From NCBI RefSeq assembly GCF_000471905.2, contig NW_006495875.1:313229-377228 (forward strand): 64,000 nt of DNA, read 5' to 3'. Positions within the stretch are counted from its first letter, which is position 1; the number at the start of each line of letters is the position of its first letter. This document shows positions 23,067 to 33,899 of this stretch, one piece after another. The position numbers and the translations under genes were made by a program. This stretch comes from Amborella trichopoda (Eukaryota; Streptophyta; Magnoliopsida; Amborellales; Amborellaceae). The notes under the pieces are model-generated. The model was not told where the DNA came from. It made no database searches and saw nothing but the letters and a program-made list of their open reading frames with translations.

Positions 23067-23700
23067 GTCAATTTCATGTTCTGATATTGCTTATGCAGTA
23101 TATGTGGTTAGTCAATTTTTTAGTGTCTCATGTTCTGCCCATATCGTTGCCGTTTTGCGCATCATTCGTTATATCATGGATTCTCGTCACTAAGCCTTAT
23201 TTTTCTCCTCTTCTACATCACTTGAGCTCCGAGCCCATACAGACTCTGATTTTGCAAAAAATTCGAGTAATAAAAAATCTACTACAGGATTCTACAATTT
23301 TCATAGTGATTCTTTGGTCTCTTGGAAAAGCAAGAAACAAAAATATATTGTTCAATCAACTACGGAAGCTGAATACCGAGCTATGGCACAAACTGCCACC
23401 GAGATTGTTTGGTTATGTTGGCTGCTCGAAGACATGGGTGTCACTCTCTCAACTTCTACTCCACTTTATTGTGACAACAAGAGTGCCATCTATATTTCTA
23501 AAAATCCAGAGTTTCATAAGTGGAAACATATTGAAGTTGATTACCACTATATTCGACAAGAATATCTCACGGGCACAATTTTCTTACCATATGTGGCCAC
23601 CGCTGCTCAACTCGCCGACTTCTTCACTAAGTCTCATCCCCCACATCCTTTCTCACAATTTGTTTCCAAACTCTCATTGATTCCTTTCAAAATATCTTGA
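23067..23700 (+). pseudogene. Copia RT end and RNase H, remnant
   Basis: The frame reads ISYAVYVVSQF, then after a stop near 23191 LELRAHTDSDF, KKSTTGFYNFHSDSLVSWKS, QSTTEAEYRAM, LYCDNKSAIYIS and HIEVDYHYIR, ending with a stop at 23698-23700. These are the conserved motifs of the C-terminal RT and RNase H of plant copia pol, with the catalytic Asp (HTDSD), Glu (TEAEY) and Asp (YCDNKS) all present. Gag, protease, integrase and most RT are missing. Confidence 0.9.
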
Positions 23701-23713
23701 GTTTGAGGGGAAG
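23701..23713 (+). other. Polypurine tract of the copia element
   Basis: GTTTGAGGGGAAG lies between the pol stop codon and the right LTR, the expected place and composition. Confidence 0.8.
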
Positions 23714-23857
23714 TGTTAGCATATACATATGAATCGTATATATCAATACACATCATTATGGATATGTACGGGTATAGGTGTCCATAACTGTTATTAAGCC
23801 GTATATTTATATGGGTCTTGTACATTCTTAATCTATTCATTGAGATCTTCTCTCACA
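23714..23857 (+). repeat. Right LTR of the copia element
   Basis: 144 bases, TGTTAGC at the start and CTCACA at the end, followed at once by the target duplication CTCTT. Confidence 0.88.
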
Positions 23858-23862
23858 CTCTT

Positions 23863-24281
23863 CTTAATGTGTAGTTTCTGTGGGTCCTTTTTGTTGGTGC
23901 TGATAGCCATGAAGAGTAAAGAATTTCAACATTTGGAAACAGTGTCCGGTTCCCCTGGTCCGAGTCAGATGACTCCCGAGTCTGTTTAACAATTTTTTTA
24001 AAAGAATAACCTAGGTAATAGGGGCTCGTTTAAAAGAAAAAGAAAAAAATAGAAATGACCTTCATCTTGTCTAATGCTCATCAAAATACTCAGAAAGGAC
24101 TTGTATGAGCACAGGACTTATATGAGCTAATTGTTAAAAACTTTGGTAACAAATATCAAGTATGTTTAAGGGCGTATGTTATCATATTTTTAGAATTCAG
24201 AACCCTCTAAGGTGATTTGATGTCCTTGCTAGGGTTTTTCGAAACGGAAATTCATCCATAACTCCCTGTAAAAGGTTTTTA

Positions 24282-24312
<31 letters not shown>

Positions 24313-25690
24313 TAATAACCTAGTAAATAAATGTAGCATCAACTTGATATTCTTTCTCAATTGTGGAAAATTTGCTTCTCTTAAATATTAAGCGACAAGA
24401 GAAAGCATTTGTTATAACTACTAAATGACAATGGCGGTTAGAAGATAGTTGAACTGGTGATGTAATAATAATAAATGTACATGGGTTCCTGTTGTAGCTC
24501 ACGACTTTTTTTAATTCTTTTGGAAATTTATTTAAGTACCGCAAGAGATAAACTACACCCTTTAATATTTTACCCATTTGTAGTTAAACAAATCATGATC
24601 ATGTATCTTTCAACTGGTATTTTGAAACCAAATCAAAAGACATGAGTAAGATGTTAAATAGCTTGCCTCTAATTTTTTTTAGGCTTCTTTTGCTTAAGGG
24701 AGCTAGTTCTTACATCCCATTCATAGGCTCTAGACCTGAGGCTATAATGGGTTTGGTTGGTCACGCGGGTTGGGTGGTCTGGACCCAACCTGACTAGGTC
24801 TAAGAAAAACCTGGGCCCAACCCAGACTTTGGTTGAGTCACAATACCAGGTGGGTTCTGGGTATGGGACTAAAAAATATATAAATTAATATATATATTTT
24901 AACAGATATTGTTAATATAAAATTTACATGTATCGTATATACTAGGTTGGGTCGATAGGGGTAACCCTAAATTGACCCGCTAGGGCCCAAGCTAGACCTA
25001 TACTGGAATCAGGAAGGGTTAAATCCAGGCCCAACTAGTTGGGCCCATTATCTGTTTGAAGTCCTAGTTGACCCGACGTATTCCCACCCTTGCTTAAACT
25101 CATTACTCTGAATGGTTTGAATAAAATTTTGAGCACAAAAATAAGCTACTTTGATTTGGGCCAGCTTTAGACTCATAAACCCTTTTATATAGTCCTTTAA
25201 ACCGAGTTTGGAGTGTTGTAAGCACGATTTGAACCTATCTCAAGCCTGAGAAAACGAGGTGAGTTGCGTTAGGTAGGCAGCCAACATAAAACTTTGTCAC
25301 ATCTTATCATGAATTTTAAACCTATAGATCTTACTGAGGGTATGTCCCTTGATAAAAAAAAATGAAGGAACATGATTCATGTAGCTGACCCCAAATAATT
25401 GGGATAAAGCTTGATTGATGATGATGATTTGGAGAAAATGAACAATGTGGTCCTAGGGGATCACATACCTTTCCCAAGTTCTATCTCCATTACTATTCCA
25501 TATATCATCACTCACTACCATGTAATGTTTGGCTTTGCAATGCGTTTGCATTTTATGTAGGGTGCTACTTTTGGCTCATGGGATGGTATAGGGTTCAAAT
25601 GAAGTCAAGTGGTGCATATCCACCTTCTCATTTATTGTGCGTTGTATTTAATTTTAATATTTCTTACGCATTGGATTCAGGACATGGTTT
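23863..25690. other. Intergenic repeats, no gene
   Basis: An (ATT)n microsatellite lies at 24284-24313. A D-type GGGTTGGGT/ACCCGAC repeat at 24735-25095 ends CCCACCCTTGCTTA. No supported coding sequence. The rest is AT-rich intergenic DNA. Confidence 0.55.
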
Positions 25691-25697
25691 TTATGAA

Positions 25698-26090
25698 GGG
25701 TGCAGTTGGGATACGGATGCATCCGTAGGTGTAGTGGTAAGGTGCACCTTCAAATTTTATCATGGTATATAATTTTGATGTAAAATGTTCTTAGGATTAT
25801 CTCAAAATCTGTTTTATATCTAATTATAAAATTTTAAATTTAAAAAACGGTTAAAATCAAGTAAATCAATAAACATATGAAAATCTTGAAAATGGACGGC
25901 ATAGATAATATGTTGTAAAATGCTCTATTTTTTAGATTTAAAATCTTTTTATTTTTCATAGTCATACATCTCGATGTCGAGATGATCAATCAGACGGTTT
26001 TTCAACATTAAAACTATCTTTTCCAATGGATTTTTGAGAGGCATCCGTAGTTCTACATTATAAGGTTACATCGTTCTATACACTTTTTCC
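25698..26090 (+). mobile_element. Family A MITE, copy A3, with perfect 9-bp target duplication
   Basis: 393 bases from GGGTGCAGTTGGGATAC to ACACTTTTTCC. Flanking TTTTATGAA is identical on both sides (25689-25697 and 26091-26099). The inner parts of the inverted termini are AAGGTGCACCTTCAAA and its counterpart near 26035. The core palindrome-like ATCTCGATGTCGAGAT is at 25968. This is the best-preserved evidence for the 9-base duplication typical of Mutator-like elements. Confidence 0.9.
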
Positions 26091-26099
26091 TTTTATGAA

Positions 26100-26335
26100 T
26101 CCATGTAGAAATGGATTACTTCTCAAAAATCTACCTTTAAATATGGAGATATTCATGATAAATAAATAAATTTTAAAAATTACAAAAATGATTCTATTAA
26201 GAAAATATTTGGATAGTTAGTTTCAATTATTTTTAGATGGACCACCTATTTGCATCCATCTTTAAAATAGATGACTTATACCTCGGGGACTGCAAATGAA
26301 GAAATGTGGTCACCGCATGAAACAATTTTCCTTGG
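26100..26335 (+). mobile_element. Family C repeat, copy C2
   Basis: Shares GATGGACCACCTATTTGCAT, the following CCATCTTTAAAATAGATG half-hairpin, and the end CCGCATGAAACAATTTTCC with the other copies. It abuts copy A3. Confidence 0.65.
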
Positions 26336-27640
26336 ATGTATATGAAATCTTACCAATGTACTCGTCACATCTGAATGTTCTAGGGTACTTTAGTTGATTT
26401 ATTTTTAAAAATTAATTTTCATATAATTTCTGGTGCATTTGATTGAAAAATGTGCATGTCTAAAATTTCAAATCAATCTAACTATTTTTTAAACAAATTA
26501 AAAACATATGTGATTGTGGCTGTTCACTTTATTGTAATACGAACCGTTGAGAGGTGCTTCCGAGCCGATCAGATGATGTGGACGCCTTAAATTTTCTTTC
26601 TACTTTGGACCAAAATTGCAATTTTTTCAGCCGTCAAACATACAAGAAAGGGGCATCCCTTGATGCGTTGTTCGTTTGTGATGATGTAAATTCTATATTG
26701 TAATCCTATTTTTCTTCTAACAAAGTTTCAAATACTGTCAAAAAAAAAAATAAAAAAAAATGGGGAAAGTGATTTCACCAGGGTTTCAAGTTTGGACCAA
26801 GAATCCCAAAATGATGGGTCAGGTTAGGGTAATGAAATTCTGGGAACTAAGACCGAATCAAGTTTGGGTTGTGACCGGACCTTAACAAATTTCCCAACCA
26901 AGAATTGAGTCCTGATTCTACATAAAAACCCAAGTCAACTTGGCAATACATTTGGCTAGGCCGGCTTGGATTGGGATTCACCTAAGTCTACCAGGATTTC
27001 AATCTAATCATTACAATGCGGCAATGCTTTGTGCGCCAAACCTTCTTTTTTTTGTATTTTTAAAGGTGAATCAGTGAGAATATCCCGTTCTATTAAATAT
27101 TCAAAAGTGATTTTACATTTTATACAACCCTTGACAAGGATCATTAGCAACATCATATAAAATGAAATGGTGCGCCAACACTTAAATGGTGGTTGGATGT
27201 AGAATCCACAAATACCCACGACCTCATTATGGGTATCCACATCACGTAATGTGCAAGGGAGCGGCATTCACACAAGTCCTTATCCAATAAGTGTCTTTCA
27301 TATGAATAGATTGATCTCATGAATAGTATACGCCCTGCGGTTTAGATTCAATCTGAGCACATTGGCCTGCACATATGAGCACTTTTTTATTTCTAACCTT
27401 TTTTATTCTCGACACCTGATTTTTGGTAAGATACGAACCTTAGATCACCTGGAAATCTCTACCAAACCACAATACATACTATGATCCCTAGGGCCACCAT
27501 AAAAGAACTTAAAAAGTCTGAATCTTTATAGAGAGGTGTGCAAAACATGGGTGCACATGAAATACAATATAATTTCCAATACAGAAAGTCTGAATTTTTA
27601 TAGAGAGGTGCCCAACGTAGTGAAATCCATATTATTGGAC
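26336..27640. other. Intergenic interval, no gene
   Basis: A D-type GGGTTGGG-rich stretch occurs at 26780-27000. A 26-base direct repeat (AAAGTCTGAATYTTTATAGA) is present at 27514 and 27586. No supported gene. Confidence 0.5.
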
Positions 27641-27647
27641 ATGGTTC

Positions 27648-27937
27648 CAATGAGTCCATATAGAAATGAGTGCACTCGTAAAAATCTATTTTTGAGATGG
27701 ATTTTTTTGACCCAATTGTTAAGGACATATAATCTCTAACATGGATATCATTAATATGAAAAAATAAATAAATTTTAAAATTTTAAAATAATAATTTTAT
27801 AAAAAAAACGTTTGGAATGTTAGTTTTAACTGTTTTTAGATGGACCACCTATTTGCATCCATCTTTAAAGTGAATGTTTATATCTCGATGAATGCAAATA
27901 TAGAAATGCATCCTTGAACTCAAGAAACAATTTTCTT
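27648..27937 (+). mobile_element. Family C repeat, copy C3
   Basis: Contains ATAATCTCTAACATGGATAT, GATGGACCACCTATTTGCAT, CCATCTTTAAAGTGAATG and the end AAGAAACAATTTTCTTTAA, matching C1, C2, C4 and C5. Confidence 0.65.
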
Positions 27938-28324
27938 TAAAGCATAGGCTACCGGCCTACAAAATTCTGATCCATCTTGTAAACTATGAATCGAAACCAA
28001 CGTCGAGCATGAATTTTGAAAGTAAGATACTTTTTGTACTCTGTCTGATTTGGGAGAATATCTATTTTGAACAGATATTAGCAATTGATGTATTTCTTTC
28101 GGTCGTTTTTGGTTCTTTGGAAATGAGTATCCCAAGAGATGTCTCTCTTAGAATTAGCCATTATTATCGTCATCATCAAAGCATTTTCTCAATTATTTGG
28201 AGTCCACTAGATTTGGTATCTCCCATAATTGATATTTCTTGCAATACAATTGTCTGCTGTTTGGATAGCATCTAGTAAGAGACCTAAAAGATGCATGTCT
28301 ACTATTTGGATTGCTTGAAAGATC

Positions 28325-28665
28325 TCTATTGAAAAATTATATGATATAATATAGTAATATTATACAATATAATATTAGCTATTATAATATATAAATTACT
28401 TATATATTATCTATTATAATATAATATCTATAGTATTAAAATTTTATATAATATTAGATAGATTATTATATATTATATAAAATATATATTATATTATAAT
28501 ATTACTCTTATAATATATAAATTAATTATATATAACATCTAATTAATTATAGCTATAATATATTATATAATTATTATAAATTTATATAATTACTATAATT
28601 ATTAATATATTTTATAATATATTAATTAATAAAATATATTGTATAGGATTTATATATTAATTATT
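28325..28665. repeat. A/T-only tract of about 340 bases
   Basis: Nearly all bases are A or T, with irregular repeats of TATAATATTA and ATTATATA. It is not a simple dinucleotide array. Such tracts can act as matrix attachment regions or be expanded microsatellite derivatives; neither is shown here. Confidence 0.85.
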
Positions 28666-29685
28666 ATAATTATTTCAGCTCTAGGGTTGGAGGTCCTGTT
28701 TTTGGGCAAACCTAAACCCACTATAAAACATAACTTGCCACAAGTTTTTTGGGCAATCTTTGGAAATGTTAATTCCGCATATTTCAGTGGAATTGACATT
28801 TATATAAAGAAAAGAGGCTTAAAATGGGGAAGTCTGTCTTCATGTAGAAATGGCACACGACCTGGGAGGGCATTCAATCAACATTTGCGGGCCGTTTCTA
28901 TGAAAATAGGTATTTGGAGATCCATTTCCAGGGAACTTAATGGGCCTTAGTTGAAATTTACTTTCCATCCTCGCTTTATGTTGTTAGCTGTGTTAAAAAG
29001 GAGGACTCTCCCTTCAATTGGGTACATAAGTGAAAAAAAGAAAAAAATAAAAAAAATAAAATTAGAAGAATTGGGGAAATTACTAGGTTTCGACAATAGG
29101 AATTCTTGGATCTCAGGCTATCTTGAGCGATTTTGAGCATAGTTATCAAAACTCGACAAAACTAATAGTCTGATCGGTCGAAGCATTGATTAATGCTCTG
29201 GCTGGTCTAGTCCGAAGTAAAAAAAATTGAGTTTAAACGAAAATGGAAAATTTTTTCATTAGATTTTTATATTGTTAAACTATTATATCTAATTTTGTTT
29301 TTCCTTTTCACAAAAATATGGTGCAATCATGTCGACCAGTAGCTAGATCAATTTTGACTAGATCAAAGCCCTCATCAGTTGTGTAGCCGGTCAAATCCTA
29401 ATAACACTGATTCTGAGTCTGTTTTAGTTTTTGTTTTAAATACTTTCTTTTTTTTTCTTTTTTGAAAAATAGTGATTCGTTTGGCTTCAATCGAACGTGC
29501 CAATGACTTTTTGCCTTTGGGTATAAACCAAACCAAAGCAAATTCTAGTCATATTCCAAAATGCGGGTAATATCTGGGAAATATTAGGAAAATGAGAATA
29601 CCAGGAAAGCAACAATGATATTTTGAGAAAGCCGGCGATGTTTTAGGAAAAAAATGTATAAAAGCACTAACTTGTATATTTTCTT
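28666..29685. other. Intergenic interval with two short unrecognised frames
   Basis: Adjacent in-frame stretches of 103 (28639-28950) and 61 (28951-29136) codons are separated by one stop. I see no known domain, and the first begins inside the A/T tract. Probably chance. Confidence 0.4.
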
Positions 29686-29689
29686 TGGG

Positions 29690-29950
29690 ATTGTATACAA
29701 TGAGACTATTTTGGATTGTATACAATGAGATTATCTATCTTTGTTACAAGGAGGTCATAGTTACTTCTAGTCATTAGATGTCAAATATGATAGCTTGGGA
29801 TGTGTCACGAAATTCAATAAATTTTTTTGAACTTTGAGAAGTCAATGACACACTTTCAACCACCCGATTTGAAATCGGAGGACGAATAATGATTTTGACC
29901 TCTTTGTACTAAAAATAAGTAGTCTCCATCTATACTTTTCCTATTTATTT
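29690..29950. mobile_element. Family B MITE-like repeat, copy B4
   Basis: GATTGTATACAATGAGA opens the copy, and its first 29 bases are duplicated. ACAAGGAGGTCATAGTTACT and, in inverted form, TTTTGACCTCTTTGTACTAA mark the two arms. It closes with AGTAGTCTCC. This is the clearest full-length copy. Confidence 0.7.
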
Positions 29951-31111
29951 ATTTTAAGATGTGGTTTGTATAAAGTGGCAATCGTCTTTGTAGAAGTAAA
30001 GTTGTCATGTTCTACATTATTTATTTTAATTAGATAATGTTTATTTGACATATTTTTTAAAATAATATAAAAAATTAATACATACATCTTTGAGATATTG
30101 TTAAATCTACCACCATCTAAATTAAATAGATGGCGTCGAATGGTACTACCTTACTTTTAGAGAATCTAACAAAAGTATTCTTGCTATGCCCTAAATTACT
30201 TTACTCAAGCAACTCAAGTCATCTCTACCCAATAGTGAAATTTTAATGTACTCAATCAGGCTTAATTTACTGGATTTATAGGGCTTTTAAGGTTATTTTT
30301 TCCTGGAACCTGCACAAGAGAGAGATGCATTGGAACTTAAAGAGAGAGAGGAAGATAATATCAACGTTTGAAAAAAAATAGATTGGTGATCCGAATCCCA
30401 AAAATGGATCAGATTGGCGGATTATGGATTCCAGATCGGAGAATCAGCCGGGTCAGTATTAATTTTTTTAAAAAAAATACTAAAATTTCTAAAAAATCTA
30501 TATTTTTTTTTGTATTTTTTTTTAAAAATAGTGGTATTGTATTATAGTTTTTTAATTATTTTATAGAAAATATATAAGTACTGAGAACGTGTCTTATATC
30601 TAAGTGTTATTTAACATTATATTTATTTTATAATCAAAATTAAATTTAAAATGTAACTCATTGCAATAGAATGATTCTCTTTAAATCAATTTTATAATGA
30701 AAAAAAGAAGAAGTGCACAATAGTTTTGGACCAATTGATTTGATCGAGAGAAAACAAGGATATGATCCTCACAAATAAATAAATCTAATGTGTAATAATT
30801 AATATGGATAAAAATATAAAATTTATAAGCATAAATTTACAATCATGTTTTAATAAAATTAAAAAATAAATAAATGAATTCATACTTACAATGTGAAATA
30901 ATGGATAAAACAACTTGAGTATATTTTGAAGTGGTACGAGCTAGTGTTATTTCTTTTAAAATAAATCCAACAAGCTAGTACTATTTTTTTTTTCAAATAT
31001 TCAATAAAGTAGTATTAATATTATTTTTTATTTTTTTAATATCTTATGAGCTAATATATATATATATATATATATATAAATCCGAAAGAGCTAATAACCA
31101 AATATTAATCA
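29951..31111. other. AT-rich intergenic interval
   Basis: No gene. A (TA)n microsatellite occupies 31055-31077. A short GATCCGAATCC-type stretch at 30385-30450 resembles the ends of the hAT element that follows and may be a fragment of the same family. Confidence 0.5.
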
Positions 31112-31374
31112 TTCACTACCAGTGTTTAAAAAAACGCCGAGTCGAACCGGACTCGCCCGGTTCGACTCGGGAATCGCCATGGACGGTTCAAATCAATGAA
31201 AAAAGCGGGAATTGTCCGGTTCTAGAGAGAACCGGACGATTCTGCACAGTGACTCGCCGATTCACTGTACGGATTCGGCGAGTCTGTACAGTGAATCTGC
31301 GAGTCCCGTACGGAAGAACAATTTTTTTTTTTATTATTTTTATTTTTATTTTTATTTTTTTATTTTTTTTATTT

Positions 31375-32300
31375 TTTGTAATCCATGATAGATTTTTTTG
31401 TAATACTTGATCAATTGTTTTGTAATCCATGATCGAATTGTTTTTTTTTTTTTTGTAATCCATGATCGAATTTTTTGTTTTTATTNNNNNNNNNNNNNNN
31501 NNNNNNNNNNNNNNNNNNNNNNNNNNNNNNNNNNNNNNNNNNNNNNNNNNNNNNNNNNNNNNNNNNNNNNNNNNNNNNNNNNNNNNNNNNNNNNNNNNNN
31601 NNNNNNNNNNNNNNNNNNNNNNNNNNNNNNNNNNNNNNNNNNNNNNNNNNNNNNNNNNNNNNNNNNNNNNNNNNNNNNNNNNNNNNNNNNNNNNNNNNNN
31701 NNNNNNNNNNNNNNNNNNNNNNNNNNNNNNNNNNNNNNNNNNNNNNNNNNNNNNNNNNNNNNNNNNNNNNNNNNNNNNNNNNNNNNNNNNNNNNNNNNNN
31801 NNNNNNNNNNNNNNNNNNNNNNNNNNNNNNNNNNNNNNNNNNNNNNNNNNNNNNNNNNNNNNNNNNNNNNNNNNNNNNNNNNNNNNNNNNNNNNNNNNNN
31901 NNNNNNNNNNNNNNNNNNNNNNNNNNNNNNNNNNNNNNNNNNNNNNNNNNNNNNNNNNNNNNNNNNNNNNNNNNNNNNNNNNNNNNNNNNNNNNNNNNNN
32001 NNNNNNNNNNNNNNNNNTGATTGAATTGTTTTTTCTTTTTTGTAATCCACGATGGAATTTTTTCTTTTTTTATGTTTTTTTTTTTTTTGTAATCCATGAT
32101 CGAATTTTATGTAATCCATGATCGAAGTTTTTGTAATCCATGATTGAATTTTTTGAAAATTTGTGATTTTTTTTTTTAATCAATGATCGAATTTTTTTTG
32201 TAATCCATGATAGAATTTTTTGAAAATTTGTGAATTTTTTTTTAAATCCATGATTGATTTTTTTGAAAATTTGTTATTTTTTTTTTAATCCATATTATTC
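31375..32300 (+). repeat. TTTTTGTAATCCATGATCGAA minisatellite
   Basis: Imperfect units of 20-30 bases, TTTGTAATCCATGATCGAA with variable T runs, fill 31375-31485 and 32018-32300 on both sides of the gap. The gap is therefore very probably a collapsed part of the same array. A variant unit with TTGAAAATTTGTGA appears in the last third. Confidence 0.88.
31486..32017. other. Assembly gap (532 N)
   Basis: Undetermined bases within the hAT minisatellite. Confidence 1.
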
Positions 32301-32302
32301 AA

Positions 32303-32590
32303 AGAGAAAATGAGAGAGATGATGATTCTGAGGCCACCTTATCCCAGCCATATTATTTACATATCGAGTTCCAACAGCAACAGTGTAGGGATGAGCACGA
32401 CAGTGCAGGTGCGCATGAAGGATGGACAAGCTTCGGGGATTTTGGATTGGGAACACAACAAAACATTAACACTCAAGGATTTGTGAATAGTCAGGCGCCT
32501 GCTACTATCGATGATTCGTTTTTAAATCGAATCAATGAATTGTTAAACGAATTCAATCAATGGCACCAGCGTGACCAAGAAGAACAATAA
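32303..32590 (+). pseudogene. C-terminal end of a possible hAT transposase
   Basis: An open frame without a start codon reads ERDDDSEATLSQPYY, EGWTSFGDFGLGTQQ and FLNRINELLNEFNQWHQRD before TAA at 32588. It is acidic then Gln-rich, with a likely amphipathic helix near the end, and base composition is clearly more balanced than the flanking repeats. Its place inside the hAT termini suggests the tail of the transposase or a captured exon. No hAT dimerisation motif is visible, so the identity is inferred from location. Confidence 0.4.
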
Positions 32591-33294
32591 CGTCATCTAT
32601 CATTTTATTTTTAGATCATATGTTACTAATTTTATGCTTTATTGTAGTCCATGTATGTTGATATATTCATTCCATGATAATTCTATGTTTATCCTTTTGT
32701 GTGATGTAAATTAAATGCTGAATGACGGTTCATGCAGGGAAAGAACATATCAATTTTCTCATATTCATTCAAAAACATGAAAATTCTTAATGGAGTATCC
32801 TCATTTCTTATTGAATTCTTAAAAAACAATATATATAGTGAATTTTAATAATTTTTTCGGATTTTTTTTAAGCTTTATTCTGACCGATTCACCCGATTCC
32901 TGATCCGAATCGTCGATTCGCCGATCATAATCGATTTTTTAGGTACCCGATCCGGATCACCGATCCATTTTTTAAACCATTGTTCACTATCATACAAGAG
33001 ACAAAGAAGAATTGTCCCACATTAGAAAAAGGTCGGAGGGATCCGATGGGAAAGGGCGCATAAAGGGCCTTAACGGTTGCAATTGGTTGAAACGCGCGTT
33101 GGGAAAGGGCAGCCATATTTGAATATTAGCAAGTCAACCGCCATGTGTTTTCTTTGTCAAGTTCACCGATGGACATAGCTAGGTGGGCCATCACTACATG
33201 TGCATAGCATATTGGTGGCCATGAGCCATCACTATGCTTTTTAATTGAAAAAAAAGTTATTGAAAATATGAGAACCGGTAATAGAATCGATATG

Positions 33295-33886
33295 TAAGGG
33301 TGGCAATTGACTCGGGAGACATGTGACCTGGGACCCATTAGGTATACTTGACACGGGTTTGGGTATATATCCAATACTTGAACTAGGCAGGTCGGGCCTA
33401 GGTTCAAAACTTGGACTCGAATACTATTTGAGTTAGGGTCAGGATTGACTCGACCCGTATCCATAAACTTGTTGGAGATAAAATACTCGAAGCTTTATTC
33501 GTTTGGGCGTTTTAAGGAATCTGATACAATAAGAACTTGTAGTCATTTTTAGCTATGAAACAACATATCGAATGACTTAAAATCTAATAGCGGGTGATTG
33601 TGACATTGTAGTCAATAATATGGGTTCTAATATCGGGTGATTGTGACATTGTTGTCAATAATATGGATATATGATGATAAAAAAAAACAAAAAAGAAAAG
33701 AAAAAGAATCTCATAGTGAGGGTCACAGTAGACCCAACCAGGACGTGATAGACCTGGGACCTGACGGGTATCGATATGGGGTCCAACTTTTGGACTTGAT
33801 GGTCGGATCTAAGTTCAAAACCTAAACCCAATTACTATTCAGATCTAGGTTCGGGTCCAGCTGGACTTGACCCGTTGCCACCCCTA
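33295..33886. mobile_element. Family D hAT-type element with nested family B copy
   Basis: Opens TAAGGGTGGCAATTGACTCG and closes, in reverse, TAGGGGTGGCAACGGGTC. Flanking 8-mers TCGATATG and TCGGTGTG match at 6 of 8. Inside, 33515-33665 is family B sequence (TCTAATAGCGGGTGATTGTG, then a repeat of it). Between are GGGTCGGG/ACCCGAC-rich segments shared with other D copies. Confidence 0.6.
33515..33665. mobile_element. Family B fragment, copy B5
   Basis: TGTAGTCATTTTTAGC and a partly duplicated TATCGGGTGATTGTGACATT-type block relate it to the other family B copies. It is shortened. Confidence 0.45.
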
Positions 33887-33899
33887 TCGGTGTGGACCA

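Larger units (their letters stand above)
22171..23857 (+). mobile_element. Ty1/copia element with large internal deletion
   Basis: Total 1687 bases, against about 4.5-5 kb for a complete copia element. The left LTR (22171-22323) and right LTR (23714-23857) both begin TGTTAGCAT and share CAATACACATCATTATGGAT and TTGTACATTCTTAATCTATT. Target duplications CTCTT are identical at 22166-22170 and 23858-23862. A PBS matching initiator Met tRNA (TGGTATCAGAGC) follows the left LTR, and a purine-rich tract precedes the right one. Only the end of pol remains. It sits about 660 bases after the NAC stop codon, in the same orientation. Confidence 0.93.
31120..32982 (+). mobile_element. hAT-superfamily DNA transposon, gapped
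   Basis: The element opens CAGTGTTTAAAAAAACG and closes, in reverse, CAATGGTTTAAAAAATGG. It is flanked by TTCACTAC (31112-31119) and TTCACTAT (32983-32990), an 8-base duplication with 7 matches. Short CA.TG-type inverted termini with 8-base duplications define hAT elements. Subterminal sequence is rich in CGGTTCGACTCGG at the left and CGATTCGCCGATC at the right. A minisatellite and a 532-base gap fill the middle, and the end of a possible transposase lies at 32303-32590. Confidence 0.82.

Noticed and set aside
23018..23680. 220-codon frame overlapping the copia RNase H
   Set aside because: Wrong register; the RNase H motifs are in the overlapping frame ending at 23700.
31407..32121. Several frames of about 180-230 codons across the second N run
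   Set aside because: Only N and T-rich minisatellite; no real codons in the centre.
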